Source: Puniceicoccaceae bacterium (GTDB taxonomy: Bacteria; Verrucomicrobiota; Verrucomicrobiia; Opitutales; Coraliomargaritaceae). Taken from it: a stretch of DNA of 64,000 nt. Location: positions 124,001 to 188,000 of the forward strand of contig PBYS01000098.1 of NCBI GenBank assembly GCA_002729725.1. Reading direction: 5' to 3'. Shown piece after piece: positions 27,608 through 36,851 of this stretch; the stretch's first letter is position 1, and each line of letters starts with the position of its first letter. A program made the translations under genes and the position numbers. The notes under the pieces were generated by a model. The model ran no database searches, had not been told where the DNA came from, and saw only the letters and a program-made list of their open reading frames with translations.

Positions 27608-28444
27608 TTAACGGCGGCGCATTAGGCTGATTGCGAGTGCGACTAGACCCAGTAAGGCGGCGTAGGTCTGAGGTTCTGGAACGGCATGCATTACACCGAT
27701 GGCATCCAAGTCGAAACCACCGCTACTAAAAGGAGTGGCGTAGGGATCGTTGATGAGGTCGCCATCTTTGTCGGTGCTGCCATAACTGGCGTCGAGACTG
27801 CCCACTACATCGACGATCCGTATGGCCACGATATTATTGATATCCAGATCGGCAATGCCTTCGAGCTCCGCCAGGTCGAAGGGAGTGCCGTAGCCTTGTT
27901 TATATTTCCCTGCGAGGTTGTCGTACTCGGTGGTGTCGACCGAGCCAAAGCCTCCTATTTGGCTCGGGGGGGCGCTGACGGGTGCGTAGTCGGCTTCGAA
28001 ACGAAAGAAATCGCTGCCGTTCGAACTGACCTCTACGAAAGCAAACTCTAAGAATGTATCGGAAAATCCATTCTCAAAAACTGCAAAATCAAAGCCCTCT
28101 CCATTGTAGATCGGATTGTCAAAGCCGAGCGTGATGGAGCCGCCGTCGCCGAGGCTCACGACGCCTCCCGAGGTGCCTTGGGCGGCGCCTAGGGCATTAT
28201 CCCCGCTGCCATAAGAGGCTAAAGCGGATTCTGCATTAGAGATGTCTTGCGGGCCGCGAACGAGTGATTCCACTGAGGTCGCCCATGCGACGATGCTGCT
28301 GTCATTCATCGCAATCGCTTCGCTGCCGGGCTGTCCAGCTGCGGGGGCATAGTCGCCTGCCGCTAGCGAATGCGTGAGGCTCGCTTGCGCTAAAACTAGC
28401 AGAACGGTGCTGCAGAGTCGTGATCGGTTCTTTGTTTTCATCAT
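27608..28444 (-). CDS. PEP-CTERM surface protein with domain shared with the TonB partner protein
   Basis: The 278-aa protein has a signal peptide (TVLLVLAQASLTHSLA) and a PEP-CTERM tail beginning VPEPQTYAALLG and ending MRRR. Most of it is one domain with the motifs [55 protein letters not shown] and GFDLDAIGV. The same motifs recur in order in the protein at 30731 on the other side of the receptor. This domain is known from uncharacterised cell-surface proteins of Bacteroidota and Verrucomicrobiota, often near TonB receptors. It heads the minus-strand operon, and two operator-like repeats lie immediately upstream. Confidence 0.85.
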   Translation of the reverse strand: MMKTKNRSRLCSTVLLVLAQASLTHSLAAGDYAPAAGQPGSEAIAMNDSSIVAWATSVESLVRGPQDISNAESALASYGSGDNALGAAQGTSGGVVSLGDGGSITLGFDNPIYNGEGFDFAVFENGFSDTFLEFAFVEVSSNGSDFFRFEADYAPVSAPPSQIGGFGSVDTTEYDNLAGKYKQGYGTPFDLAELEGIADLDINNIVAIRIVDVVGSLDASYGSTDKDGDLINDPYATPFSSGGFDLDAIGVMHAVPEPQTYAALLGLVALAISLMRRR

Positions 28445-28459
28445 TTTATTATTCGATTT

Positions 28460-28525
28460 TTATTGGCAGTTTGTTGCCAATAATATTGATGGGTCTCGCT
28501 TAATGGCAGTTGATCGTCAATAATA
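28460..28525. promoter_or_regulatory. Tandem 26-bp operator-like repeat in divergent promoter
   Basis: Copy 1 (28460-28485) contains a perfect palindrome, TATTGGCA-N6-TGCCAATA. Copy 2 (28500-28525) matches copy 1 at 21 of 26 positions, and starts 40 bp later, close to four helical turns. They lie between the PEP-CTERM operon and the TonB receptor gene, so one regulator may control both. The regulator is unknown. Confidence 0.68.
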
Positions 28526-28605
28526 ACTTTAAGAATGATGCATAAAAATACCAATTCATGTCGCATCGGGCCGCTGGTCTGGGTGCTGTTTATAGCTAGA
28601 TATAG

Positions 28606-30726
28606 ATGAAGGGCAGCGAAGGCATATTGGCTGGTGTCTGCTTGAGTGCGCGCGTACTCTTGGGGATCGCTTTGTCTTGGCAGCTGTCCGCTAGTTGTGG
28701 CTTGTGGGCCGACGAGAGTGCGGAGGCATCTTCGTATCACATGCTAGAGGAGTATGTGGTGCGTGCGTGGCATTTTGAAAATGAAAGCCTCGAAGTGCCG
28801 GCGGATATTGTGCAGATTGATCGCCAGACCATTGATCAATCGCTCGCGCTCTCCTTACCTGAACTTTTAGAAACGGAAGCGAATTTGTATTTCTCGAATC
28901 TATCTGGTTTTACCAATGTCTCTCTGCGTGGCTTCGGTGAGGGCAGTGGATTGCGCAGTTTGATTCTAGTCGACGGGCACATGCTCAACCCTTCGGATAT
29001 GGGGCGCATTAACTGGGAGCAAGTGCCGCTGGAAGCGATCGAGAGCGTGGAGGTGCTGCGCGGCGGGCATAATGTGCTGTATGGCGACAAGGCTTTGTCG
29101 GGCGTGATTAAGATCGAAACGCGGCGTATCGAAGCCACGCGTCTCGACTTCGAAGGGCGTTTGGGGAGTTTCGGCACCCAGCAGTCCTCCTTGTCGGCTG
29201 CTTGGGGCGGCAGCGCTTGGAGTTTTTCAGGTGGGCTTTCACGACAGATTTCGGAGGGCTACCGAGCGCATTCCGACTCCTCCACTCGTCATGCTTCGGC
29301 CACAGTGGGCTATGTCTTTAATAATGGCGACGAATTGAATTTTCGCTTTGCGGGCGGCAGCACAGATTTAACTTATCCGGGCGGCCTCGATGAGGCGAGC
29401 TATCGCAACGATCCACGCAGCTCGAGTAATTTGGGCGATGAGGGGAGTACGAACGAGTATGCCAGCATGACCAGTCGTTTCATTGGCATGCGTGACTGGG
29501 GCAGCTGGGAAGTGTTGGCAGGCTACGATCAGAATGAGATTGAGTGGAGTTTTGGAGAGGGCTCTTACGGGGCCAACGATCAGTCGGGTTACAGTCTCAA
29601 ACCGCGTGTGCGCTTTGAGCCCGCGGATTGGGTGCTTATTCTTGGTGCGGACTTTCTTTACGATACTTTAGATTTTACTGCGTATTTAGATGAAGCGCGC
29701 ACGATCGTTCCTTCGCAGGCTGCGCTTTCGGAGAGTCGCCTCAGTCCGTATGTTTTTGCTGAATACGATCTGACCGAGCATTTCAGTTTGAGTGCTGGAT
29801 TGCGACACGAGTGGAGCAATTATCAGGCGAAGAATACGGCGTATGTGGAGGATCAACTGTATGCCACCATCGAGACGAATCGTGGTCCGCGGCCGAACCC
29901 AAACTATAAAAATCCGGCAGACATCGACCAGGATGAATCTTATCAGGCATCTTTACGGGAGAGTGGCTTGTCGGCGGAGTTCTCTATGAACTATCGTTTG
30001 AACGATCAATGGAGCCTGTGGGCTGGCTACGATCGAGCTTACCGCTATCCTGTTTTTGATGAGCGTGCCGCCTACCAAGGCTATCCGCTGGCGGAATACA
30101 TCGCACAGGACTTGGAAGCCGAAGAGGGCGATCAATTTGAATTGGGACTCAAATACCTCCAAGGCGCACATGAGTTGTATGCGACTGTCTATCGCTTGCA
30201 GATGGAGAATGAAATCATCTTCGATCCCAGTGTCGGCAGCGATGATCCCAGCACGCCAGGCAATGGGCTAAATCGCAATTTAGGCGCGGTCGATCGTTAT
30301 GGTGCAGATGTTTCCTATGCTTACAATGCTCAGGACTGGGGCTTTTCCATGGCGCTGGCCTTTGTGCGCACAAAAATGCGAGTCGGTATCGATGGTGAGG
30401 GGAGTGGGCAGGAGGTGCCGCTGGTGCCCTCACTGGTGAGCACCAATCAGATCTGGTGGCAGCTGGAAGAACGGCTGCGGGTGCGACTGGTGCACCGCTA
30501 CGTCGATGAGCGTTATCAAGGCGGGGATTTTGCCAATGAGAGCCAGCCGGTGGAGGCCTATCAGCTCTTTCACATTCAGGCCGATTGGCAGGCGACACCG
30601 CAATGCCGTATCTTTGTCAAGTGTGACAATATCTTCGATACACTTTATGCCGAAACAGTCTATTTCGGCAGTTACTATCCCGGCGACGGACGTTCCATTC
30701 AAGCGGGCGTGAAATTTAATTTCTAA
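28606..30726 (+). CDS. TonB-dependent outer-membrane receptor
   Basis: The 706-aa protein has a signal sequence, a plug domain ([65 protein letters not shown]) and a 22-strand-type barrel ending in the aromatic GVKFNF typical for outer-membrane insertion. Size and plug resemble BtuB- and siderophore-type receptors, which import cobalamin, iron chelates or similar ligands using TonB energy. No cobalamin riboswitch or other ligand clue was found. The gene starts 80 bp from the tandem operator, and its stop is followed after 4 nt by the partner surface protein. Confidence 0.92.
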   Translation: MKGSEGILAGVCLSARVLLGIALSWQLSASCGLWADESAEASSYHMLEEYVVRAWHFENESLEVPADIVQIDRQTIDQSLALSLPELLETEANLYFSNLSGFTNVSLRGFGEGSGLRSLILVDGHMLNPSDMGRINWEQVPLEAIESVEVLRGGHNVLYGDKALSGVIKIETRRIEATRLDFEGRLGSFGTQQSSLSAAWGGSAWSFSGGLSRQISEGYRAHSDSSTRHASATVGYVFNNGDELNFRFAGGSTDLTYPGGLDEASYRNDPRSSSNLGDEGSTNEYASMTSRFIGMRDWGSWEVLAGYDQNEIEWSFGEGSYGANDQSGYSLKPRVRFEPADWVLILGADFLYDTLDFTAYLDEARTIVPSQAALSESRLSPYVFAEYDLTEHFSLSAGLRHEWSNYQAKNTAYVEDQLYATIETNRGPRPNPNYKNPADIDQDESYQASLRESGLSAEFSMNYRLNDQWSLWAGYDRAYRYPVFDERAAYQGYPLAEYIAQDLEAEEGDQFELGLKYLQGAHELYATVYRLQMENEIIFDPSVGSDDPSTPGNGLNRNLGAVDRYGADVSYAYNAQDWGFSMALAFVRTKMRVGIDGEGSGQEVPLVPSLVSTNQIWWQLEERLRVRLVHRYVDERYQGGDFANESQPVEAYQLFHIQADWQATPQCRIFVKCDNIFDTLYAETVYFGSYYPGDGRSIQAGVKFNF

Positions 30727-30730
30727 AAGA

Positions 30731-32464
30731 ATGAAGTCTCTGATCCAACACACTGTGTCCCATCTCTTCTTAGCCGTCAGTCTATTCGCGGTGGCCAATG
30801 AAGATCCACCGACTTATCCGGGGCAGGACCGAACTTGGCAGTTTCACGATGCGGCTGGCACCGCTGATACAACTGCGCTCTGGAAGGAGGATGCCTCGAT
30901 CGTTGCATGGGCGACGGGCTACCAAGACCTACAATATGGCAGTGAGGTGGACGCCGTTTGGAAAACGCCGGCGAAGGCACTGGGTGTCGCGGGGGGGGGC
31001 AGTTATGATATCGTGTGCTTGGGCCGCGGGGGGCAGATTACACTGACTTTTGACAGTCCGATTCGCAATGGTGAGGGTTTTGATTTCGCGGTGTTTGAAA
31101 ACAGTTTCAGCGATCACTTTCTGGAACTGGGCTATGTCGAGGTTTCGAGCGATGGTGTGCACTTTGTACGCTTTCCTAATTTTTCGTATACACCCAGTGC
31201 GGTCGGTGGATTTGGAGCTGTGAATCCGAGCCAGATTCACGGCCTGGCTGGTAAATATAAGCAGGGCTATGGCACGCCCTTTGATTTGGAACAATTGCAC
31301 TTGGCCTACACCGCCGTCATGGAGGGCAGTGATTCTTTCGATGCGGTGTACCAGAATTCTTTAGTCGCTAATTTCCAACATCTGGACCTAGATGCCATTC
31401 AATATCTGCGTATCATTGATATCCCAGGCGATGGCAGTGCTGTGGATTGTGAGGGTGCGGTGATTTACGATCCGTACCCGACCGTGGGCAGTGCAGGCTT
31501 TGATCTGGATGCTGTAGCGGTGCTGCACCAACAGGCGTCGGACGGATTAACTCAGTCGATTGATTTTGCAGCGATCGGGCATCAAATTTTTACTGAGGGT
31601 GGGCTGGAACTTTCGGCCACTGCGAGCAGTGGTTTACCAGTGAACTTTGAATTGCTGGAAGGCCCCGCGCAGCTCGAAGGGGCACAGCTGAGTTTCACCG
31701 GCTTGGGCTCCGTGGTGGTGCAGGCAACTCAGTTAGGCGATGCCAGCTACGCGCCCGCGGTGCCGGTCACTCATAGTTTTGTGGTGGCCGATGCTTTGCA
31801 GCACATATACTTGGAACCGATTGCCAATCAACTCGTGGCTGTCAGTGATGTGGCCTTCTATGCCCAGTCCAGCAGCGGGCTACCCGTTGAGTTATATATC
31901 GATGCCGGGCCAGAGGCGGCCTATGTGCATGCCACCGACCACCTCTTTTCCAGCGGTTCGGTCACGGGGAGCGTGACGCTGCGTGCCTCGCTGCCTGCGG
32001 GGGCGATGGCTGGAGTTTACTATGCGCCCGCGGAGGATGTCTTTTGGGACTTTGAGATCGTGAGCAGTGGTGCACCCAATGCAGCCCGTAGCTTTGCGGC
32101 TTGGCAGCTCGCGCATGGGCTTGCCGGCACTGCGGAGGATGATGCAGATGCCGATGGTGCCTCTGATTTTGAGGAGTATGTCGCAGGCAGTGATCCAAAT
32201 CTCGCGTCCGACCATCCCGATTATCGTTTAGAGCGCAGCGAAGGTAGCTTTATTCTAGTCCTAAATTTCTCCAAGCGGGCACGTGCGCGTGTGCAGTTAA
32301 TGCAAAGCACAGAGCTTACAGCAGTTGCCGAATGGACTCAGTTCATTCCCGAAATGCTGTCGATCGAAATTGATCCGAGCGACGAGTCGAAGACGCAACT
32401 TCGTTTTAAAGTGCCACAGCAGGGGGGGAGCGTCTTTTGGAAATTTAGCTTTTCGGAAGATTAG
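30731..32464 (+). CDS. Secreted surface protein partnered with the TonB receptor
   Basis: The 577-aa protein has a signal peptide ([11 protein letters not shown]), then the same domain as the divergent PEP-CTERM protein ([56 protein letters not shown]), two Ig-like or cadherin-like stretches (about 270-440), and a calcium-binding [19 protein letters not shown] motif common in Verrucomicrobiota surface proteins. It lacks a PEP-CTERM tail. A run of nine G (30991-30999) falls in the coding region near residue 88 and is in frame here. It follows the receptor by 4 nt. Confidence 0.82.
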   Translation: MKSLIQHTVSHLFLAVSLFAVANEDPPTYPGQDRTWQFHDAAGTADTTALWKEDASIVAWATGYQDLQYGSEVDAVWKTPAKALGVAGGGSYDIVCLGRGGQITLTFDSPIRNGEGFDFAVFENSFSDHFLELGYVEVSSDGVHFVRFPNFSYTPSAVGGFGAVNPSQIHGLAGKYKQGYGTPFDLEQLHLAYTAVMEGSDSFDAVYQNSLVANFQHLDLDAIQYLRIIDIPGDGSAVDCEGAVIYDPYPTVGSAGFDLDAVAVLHQQASDGLTQSIDFAAIGHQIFTEGGLELSATASSGLPVNFELLEGPAQLEGAQLSFTGLGSVVVQATQLGDASYAPAVPVTHSFVVADALQHIYLEPIANQLVAVSDVAFYAQSSSGLPVELYIDAGPEAAYVHATDHLFSSGSVTGSVTLRASLPAGAMAGVYYAPAEDVFWDFEIVSSGAPNAARSFAAWQLAHGLAGTAEDDADADGASDFEEYVAGSDPNLASDHPDYRLERSEGSFILVLNFSKRARARVQLMQSTELTAVAEWTQFIPEMLSIEIDPSDESKTQLRFKVPQQGGSVFWKFSFSED

Positions 32465-32507
32465 TGACGGAAAAAATCTATCTTTTGAGATTATTTTTAG
32501 AAATAAC

Positions 32508-33649
32508 GTGAAATATTTTCGGGAAAGAATGCCAATCCCTCCTCACAATTTTATCTTTATTCTCCTTGAGCGGCTGCGCCGTGCATCAGGTAAACGAAAC
32601 GCCCTCGCTACCTGTGGATTCTGCGCAGGTGAGGCAGTATGTGACGTTCGCTAGCGCCACCGCTGACGGCGGCAAACTGAGCGCTGTGCCCGCTGTGGCG
32701 GGTGCTTTTTGGTGGCAGGCCTTTGAGCGATCGCTATAGCGAGCAAGCGCGTCAGGCAGATGCGGAATTGGTCGCACTTTCATTATCCAGTGAAGTGGCG
32801 AATGCGTATTTTGGATCGGTGGCGGCTGCAAACAAATTGCAACTCCTTCGGCAGCAGGTGCAGTTAGATCAAGATTTACTGGACCTAATTCAATTGCGAC
32901 ACGATCAGGGAGTGGGCACGGTGGTGGATGTGCTGCAGCAGGAAAGCCAAACCTTGATCCCGTTGGCGGAGTCGGAGTTACGCAGCTTCGAAAATTTACT
33001 TGATATCTTGGTCGGTGAATTACCAGATGGGAACAATCGCATCCCCGACGCCGAGCAATTGAGCTTTGATGCCCGCATGCCGCCGCTAGGCGTGCCGGCT
33101 GATCTACTGGTGCAACGGCCTGATCTGCGTGCGGCCCTGGCTGACTTGGTGGCGGCCGATGCTTCGATCGGCGTGGCGGTGGCGGAGCGCTTGCCGCAGC
33201 TCACGCTGAGCGGCTCAGTGGCTGAGGGAGCAACTAGCTCTTACGAAGGCGTGCTGAGTTCACTCGCTGCCAATTTTACGGGGCCGCTGTTGGACTGGGG
33301 CCGGCGCAAGGCGGAAGTGGAACGGCGCAAGTCGATTTATCAAGAGCAGCTGCTGCGCTTTACCGAGCTCTTTTTAGGCGCGGTGGAAGAAGTGGAGACC
33401 ACATTGTATCAAGAGCAAAAACAACGCGAATTTTTGAAACGTTTGCGCCACCGTCGTGACATTTTGCAACGCGCACAGGAAGAGAGCGACGCGCGCTTTA
33501 AACAGGGCATCGACGACTACTTGCCGGTGCTGACTGCTTTGCAAAGCTTACGTGAGATTGAGCGCGACTTGATCGATGAGCAATTGGAACTCTTACAACT
33601 ACGCATCCGCCTACACCTCGTCACTGGCGGACGCATGCCACAAATTTAA
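32508..33649 (+). pseudogene. NodT-family outer-membrane efflux gene, 5' region broken
   Basis: The region 32530-32720 encodes a lipoprotein N-terminus (LLTILSLFSLSGCAVHQ then AFWWQAFERSL) but has no in-frame start codon upstream, and meets a stop at 32738. The second OEP part (DRYSEQARQADAELVALSLSSEVANAYF onward) is in another frame and runs intact to 33649. About 100 residues of the first repeat are missing at the junction near 32725. So at least one deletion and one start-region lesion disable the gene. It heads the NodT-HlyD-RND operon. Confidence 0.82.
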
Positions 33650-33662
33650 CCGACGATACACG

Positions 33663-34751
33663 ATGCACCTTCTGACTACGATGCGAATCAAACACTACTT
33701 ACTAGCCACTGCGCTGCTCGCGACGTCTCAATTTCTCCCGGCACAGACGCCACTCAAAGTCTTTGCGACTCGGGCAGCTGAAAAAGCGATCTTCGACGAA
33801 GTCGAAGCATTGGGCACGCTGCGTGCCAACGAGAGTATCGATCTGACCTCTACGGTGACAGAGTATGTCACCGCGATTAATTTCGATGACAACCAGCGAG
33901 TCAAAAAGGGCCGTGTGCTCTTGGAGATGGACGCGGCCGAGGAAGAAGCAGAGTTGGCAGAAGTTGTGTCACTCTTGGAAGAGTCTCAGCGCCAGGTCGA
34001 ACGTTTAAAACCACTGGTCGAGCGTGGTGCGGCCAGTGAATCCGCGATTGATGAACAGCGGCGCGAAGTGGCGTCGGCTAAAGCGCGCGCGCAGGCGATT
34101 CAGTCCCGTATTAGCAAGCGTTGTATTATTGCACCGTTTGATGGGGTGGTGGGGCTGCGTAACTTATCGGTCGGCGCATTGATGCAGCCGGGCACCTTGA
34201 TCACCACCTTGGATGATGACTCGGTGATGAAATTAGATTTCTCGGTGCCCTCTGTCTTTCTGTCTACTTTGAAGCCCGGCTTGCAAATTGAATCGCGCGC
34301 GCGCGCTTACCCAGAGCGACTTTTTGAAGGTACCATTGCCAGTGTCGATAGTCGTATCGATCCGGTCACGCGTGCGGTGCTGGCACGCGCCTTGATTGAC
34401 AATACCAACCAGAGCCTTAAGCCCGGCATGCTGATGCGGGTGACGTTGCGTAAGAATCCGCGTGAGTCGATTGTCTTGCCAGAAGCGGCACTCGTTTCGC
34501 AGGGCGACCGAGCCTTCGTCTATCGCGTGCTGGCAAGCGAGGGCGCACAAAAGGTTGAGCGCCGCGCGGTCACTCTGGGGGTGCGCCGTAAGGGAGAAGC
34601 TGAGATACTTGATGGAATTGAGGTGGGCGACTGGATCGTGACCGATGGTACCATGAAGCTACGCCCCGGTGCGCCGGTCGAAGTGATCGCTGAAGAATAC
34701 GGTCAAGAAACACTCTCCGAGAAGCTCGGCCAATCCAACCCGAAGCTGTAG
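33663..34751 (+). CDS. RND efflux periplasmic adaptor (MdtA/AcrA-type)
   Basis: The protein of about 362 aa is complete. It has an N-terminal signal (YLLATALLATSQFLPAQ), the first lipoyl half (VTEYVTAINFDDNQRVKKGRVLLEMD), an alpha-helical hairpin (EEEAELAEVVSLLEESQRQVERL), the second lipoyl half (IIAPFDGVVGLRNLSVGALMQPG), a beta-barrel and a membrane-proximal domain. The start at 33663 is chosen because it lies 13 nt after the previous stop; the ATG at 33681 is also possible. Its partner pump and channel genes on each side are broken, so it is probably orphaned. Confidence 0.88.
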   Translation: MHLLTTMRIKHYLLATALLATSQFLPAQTPLKVFATRAAEKAIFDEVEALGTLRANESIDLTSTVTEYVTAINFDDNQRVKKGRVLLEMDAAEEEAELAEVVSLLEESQRQVERLKPLVERGAASESAIDEQRREVASAKARAQAIQSRISKRCIIAPFDGVVGLRNLSVGALMQPGTLITTLDDDSVMKLDFSVPSVFLSTLKPGLQIESRARAYPERLFEGTIASVDSRIDPVTRAVLARALIDNTNQSLKPGMLMRVTLRKNPRESIVLPEAALVSQGDRAFVYRVLASEGAQKVERRAVTLGVRRKGEAEILDGIEVGDWIVTDGTMKLRPGAPVEVIAEEYGQETLSEKLGQSNPKL

Positions 34752-34757
34752 TCGCCA

Positions 34758-36724
34758 ATGCTAATTTCCGATATTTCTGTTAAACGGCCGGTCTTCGCAT
34801 CGGTCATCTCTCTGATCCTAATCGCTTTTGGTCTGGTTTCATTTCAGCGCCTATCTTTACGTGAGTATCCCGACATCGATCCGCCGGTGGTGACGGTTGA
34901 AGTCTCCTATCCCGGGGCGCCGGCTAACATTGTAGAGACGCGCATCACAAAGCTCTTGGAGGAGCGGATTGCGGGCATTGAGGGCATCGAATATGTTGAG
35001 TCCAGCTCGCAGGACGGTGAAGCCAGCGTCACGATCGAGTTTGCCATTGATCGTGATATCGATGGCGCGGCCAATGATGTGCGTGACCGCATTTCTGGAA
35101 TTCAAGATAATTTGCCTGAAGAAGCGGAGCCGCCCGAAGTGCAAAAGGTCGATAGTAATGACGATGTAATTATCTGGCGCAACTTAGCCAGCGACCGTCA
35201 CAGTATCGAAGAACTGACTGACTACGCAGAGCGCTATTTAGTCGATCGCTACTCGACGCTCGATGGGGTTGCTCGCATTCGTATCGGTGGTGGATTGCGG
35301 TATGCGATGCGTGTGTGGCTGGACCGTCAGGAACTGGCCGCGCGTGGACTCAGTGTGTCCGATGTTGAAGATGCATTACGCTCCGAGAATGTCGAGCTGC
35401 CCGCTGGTTCGTTGGAGTCCGATGTGCGTTTGTTTAAGGCGCGGGTCGAGCGCAAATTTAAAGAGCCCGAGGATTTCGGTAAACTGGTATTGGCCGAAGG
35501 GGATGATGGCTATTTGATCCGTCTCGCGGATGTTGCGCGGGTGGAGCTCGGGGTGGAAGAGAACCGTATTATGTTTCGTGGTAACGAGGTGCCCATGGTG
35601 GGCATCGGCACCATCAAGCAGTCGACTGCCAATACGATCGATGTGGCCCGTCAAGTGAAGGTGCTCACAGCCGAGATCAATAAAAGCCTACCCGAGGGGA
35701 TGAGTATTGAAGAGAGTTACGATGCTTCGGTGTTTATCGAAGAGGCGATTAATGAAGTGTATACCACGCTGTTTATTGCGATCGCTTGTGTGATCGTAGT
35801 GATCTACCTCTTCTTCGGCAGTGTGCGGGCTACCTTAGTGCCCGCAGTCACGGTTCCGGTCTCGGTGATTGCGACTTTCATCGTGGTCTATAGTCTCGGT
35901 TTTTCTATTAATCTGCTGACCTTGCTGGCCCTGGTGTTGGCGATCGGATTAGTGGTGGATGATGCGATCGTAATGCTGGAAAACATCGTACGCCGAATCC
36001 AAGAGCCGGGGGAGCCGCCCTTACTGGCAGCATACCGCGGTGCACGCCAGGTTGGTTTTGCCGTGATTGCAACGACGCTGGTTTTGGTCGCGGTGTTTGT
36101 GCCGATCACTTTCTTAGAAGGTGATATCGGACGCCTGTTTACGGAGTTCGCACTCACGATTGCGGCGGCAGTATGCTTCTCTTCATTGGTGGCACTTACA
36201 CTTTCGCCAATGCTGGCTTCCAAGGTGTTGAGCCATCAGTCGAGGCCAATAACCCTGGCTTGGTCGGGCTCGATAGTGATTATAAGGAGACACGCCCACA
36301 GATTGATCTCTCGGTGGATTACGAACGTGCCGCCACGTTAGGGGTGACGATCGAGGAGGTCGGGCGCACACTTGAAACCATGATGGGCGGGCGCAATGTC
36401 ACCACCTTCTTACAGCGTGGAGAGGAATACGATGTCATCGTCGAAGGTGAGCGAGAGAGCCAACGTTCCTTTGCCGATATTGAAAATATCTATGTGCGCA
36501 GTGATCGCAGCGGTGAGCTGATTCCGCTATCCGACCTTGTATCCATTTCAGAATACGGTGCCGCCGAAACACGCTCTGTCATCGGTATTGTGACTCTCTT
36601 CGGTGTGGTGGCCGCGACTTTATTTACACTCTTTATCGTACCCGTTGCCTACGATCTAATCGCTCGTGGCACCAGTTCCCCGCTGACGGTTGAAAAAGAG
36701 CTCGAGAAGCTGGAGGAAGGTTGA
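34758..36724 (+). pseudogene. RND multidrug efflux permease with two large internal losses
   Basis: The frame from 34758 encodes a normal RND N-terminal half: TM1, porter domain and TM2-6 with VVDDAIVMLENIVRR. After the motif SPMLASKVL (near 36230) the sequence switches frame to EANNPGLVGLDSDYKETRPQ, a segment that lies about 150-170 residues further on in intact pumps. A second, in-frame jump near 36575 joins LSDLVSISEYGAAET to the last helix (GIVTLFGVVAATLFTLFIVPVAYDL), losing most of TM8-11. Intact RND permeases have about 1030 aa; roughly 320-350 are gone here. Proton-relay residues in the lost helices are absent. Confidence 0.85.
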
Positions 36725-36794
36725 GTGCTCTTAAGTTTGCTTTCTCAACTTTTTGATTTCTGCAGGCAGGGGGGAGGGCTTTAGATCATTGACC

Positions 36795-36840
36795 TAAAAA
36801 AGCCCCGCCACTCGTGAGCTACTAGCTGAGTGGCGGGGCT
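36795..36840 (-). terminator. Rho-independent terminator of thrS
   Basis: A 13-bp GC-rich stem (36801-36813 with 36828-36840) followed, on the minus strand, by a T run. It may also stop transcription from the RND remnant on the plus strand. Confidence 0.9.
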
Positions 36841-36851
36841 GGAAAAATGGA

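Noticed and set aside
28445-28605. Cobalamin riboswitch upstream of the TonB receptor
   Set aside because: No B12-box or typical leader structure was seen; the leader is only about 160 bp with two palindromic motifs that look like protein operators.
10308-36724. Explaining the broken genes as simple homopolymer sequencing errors
   Set aside because: The lesions remove tens to hundreds of residues and several are in frame, while long G and C runs in other genes are in frame; single-base miscalls cannot produce this.
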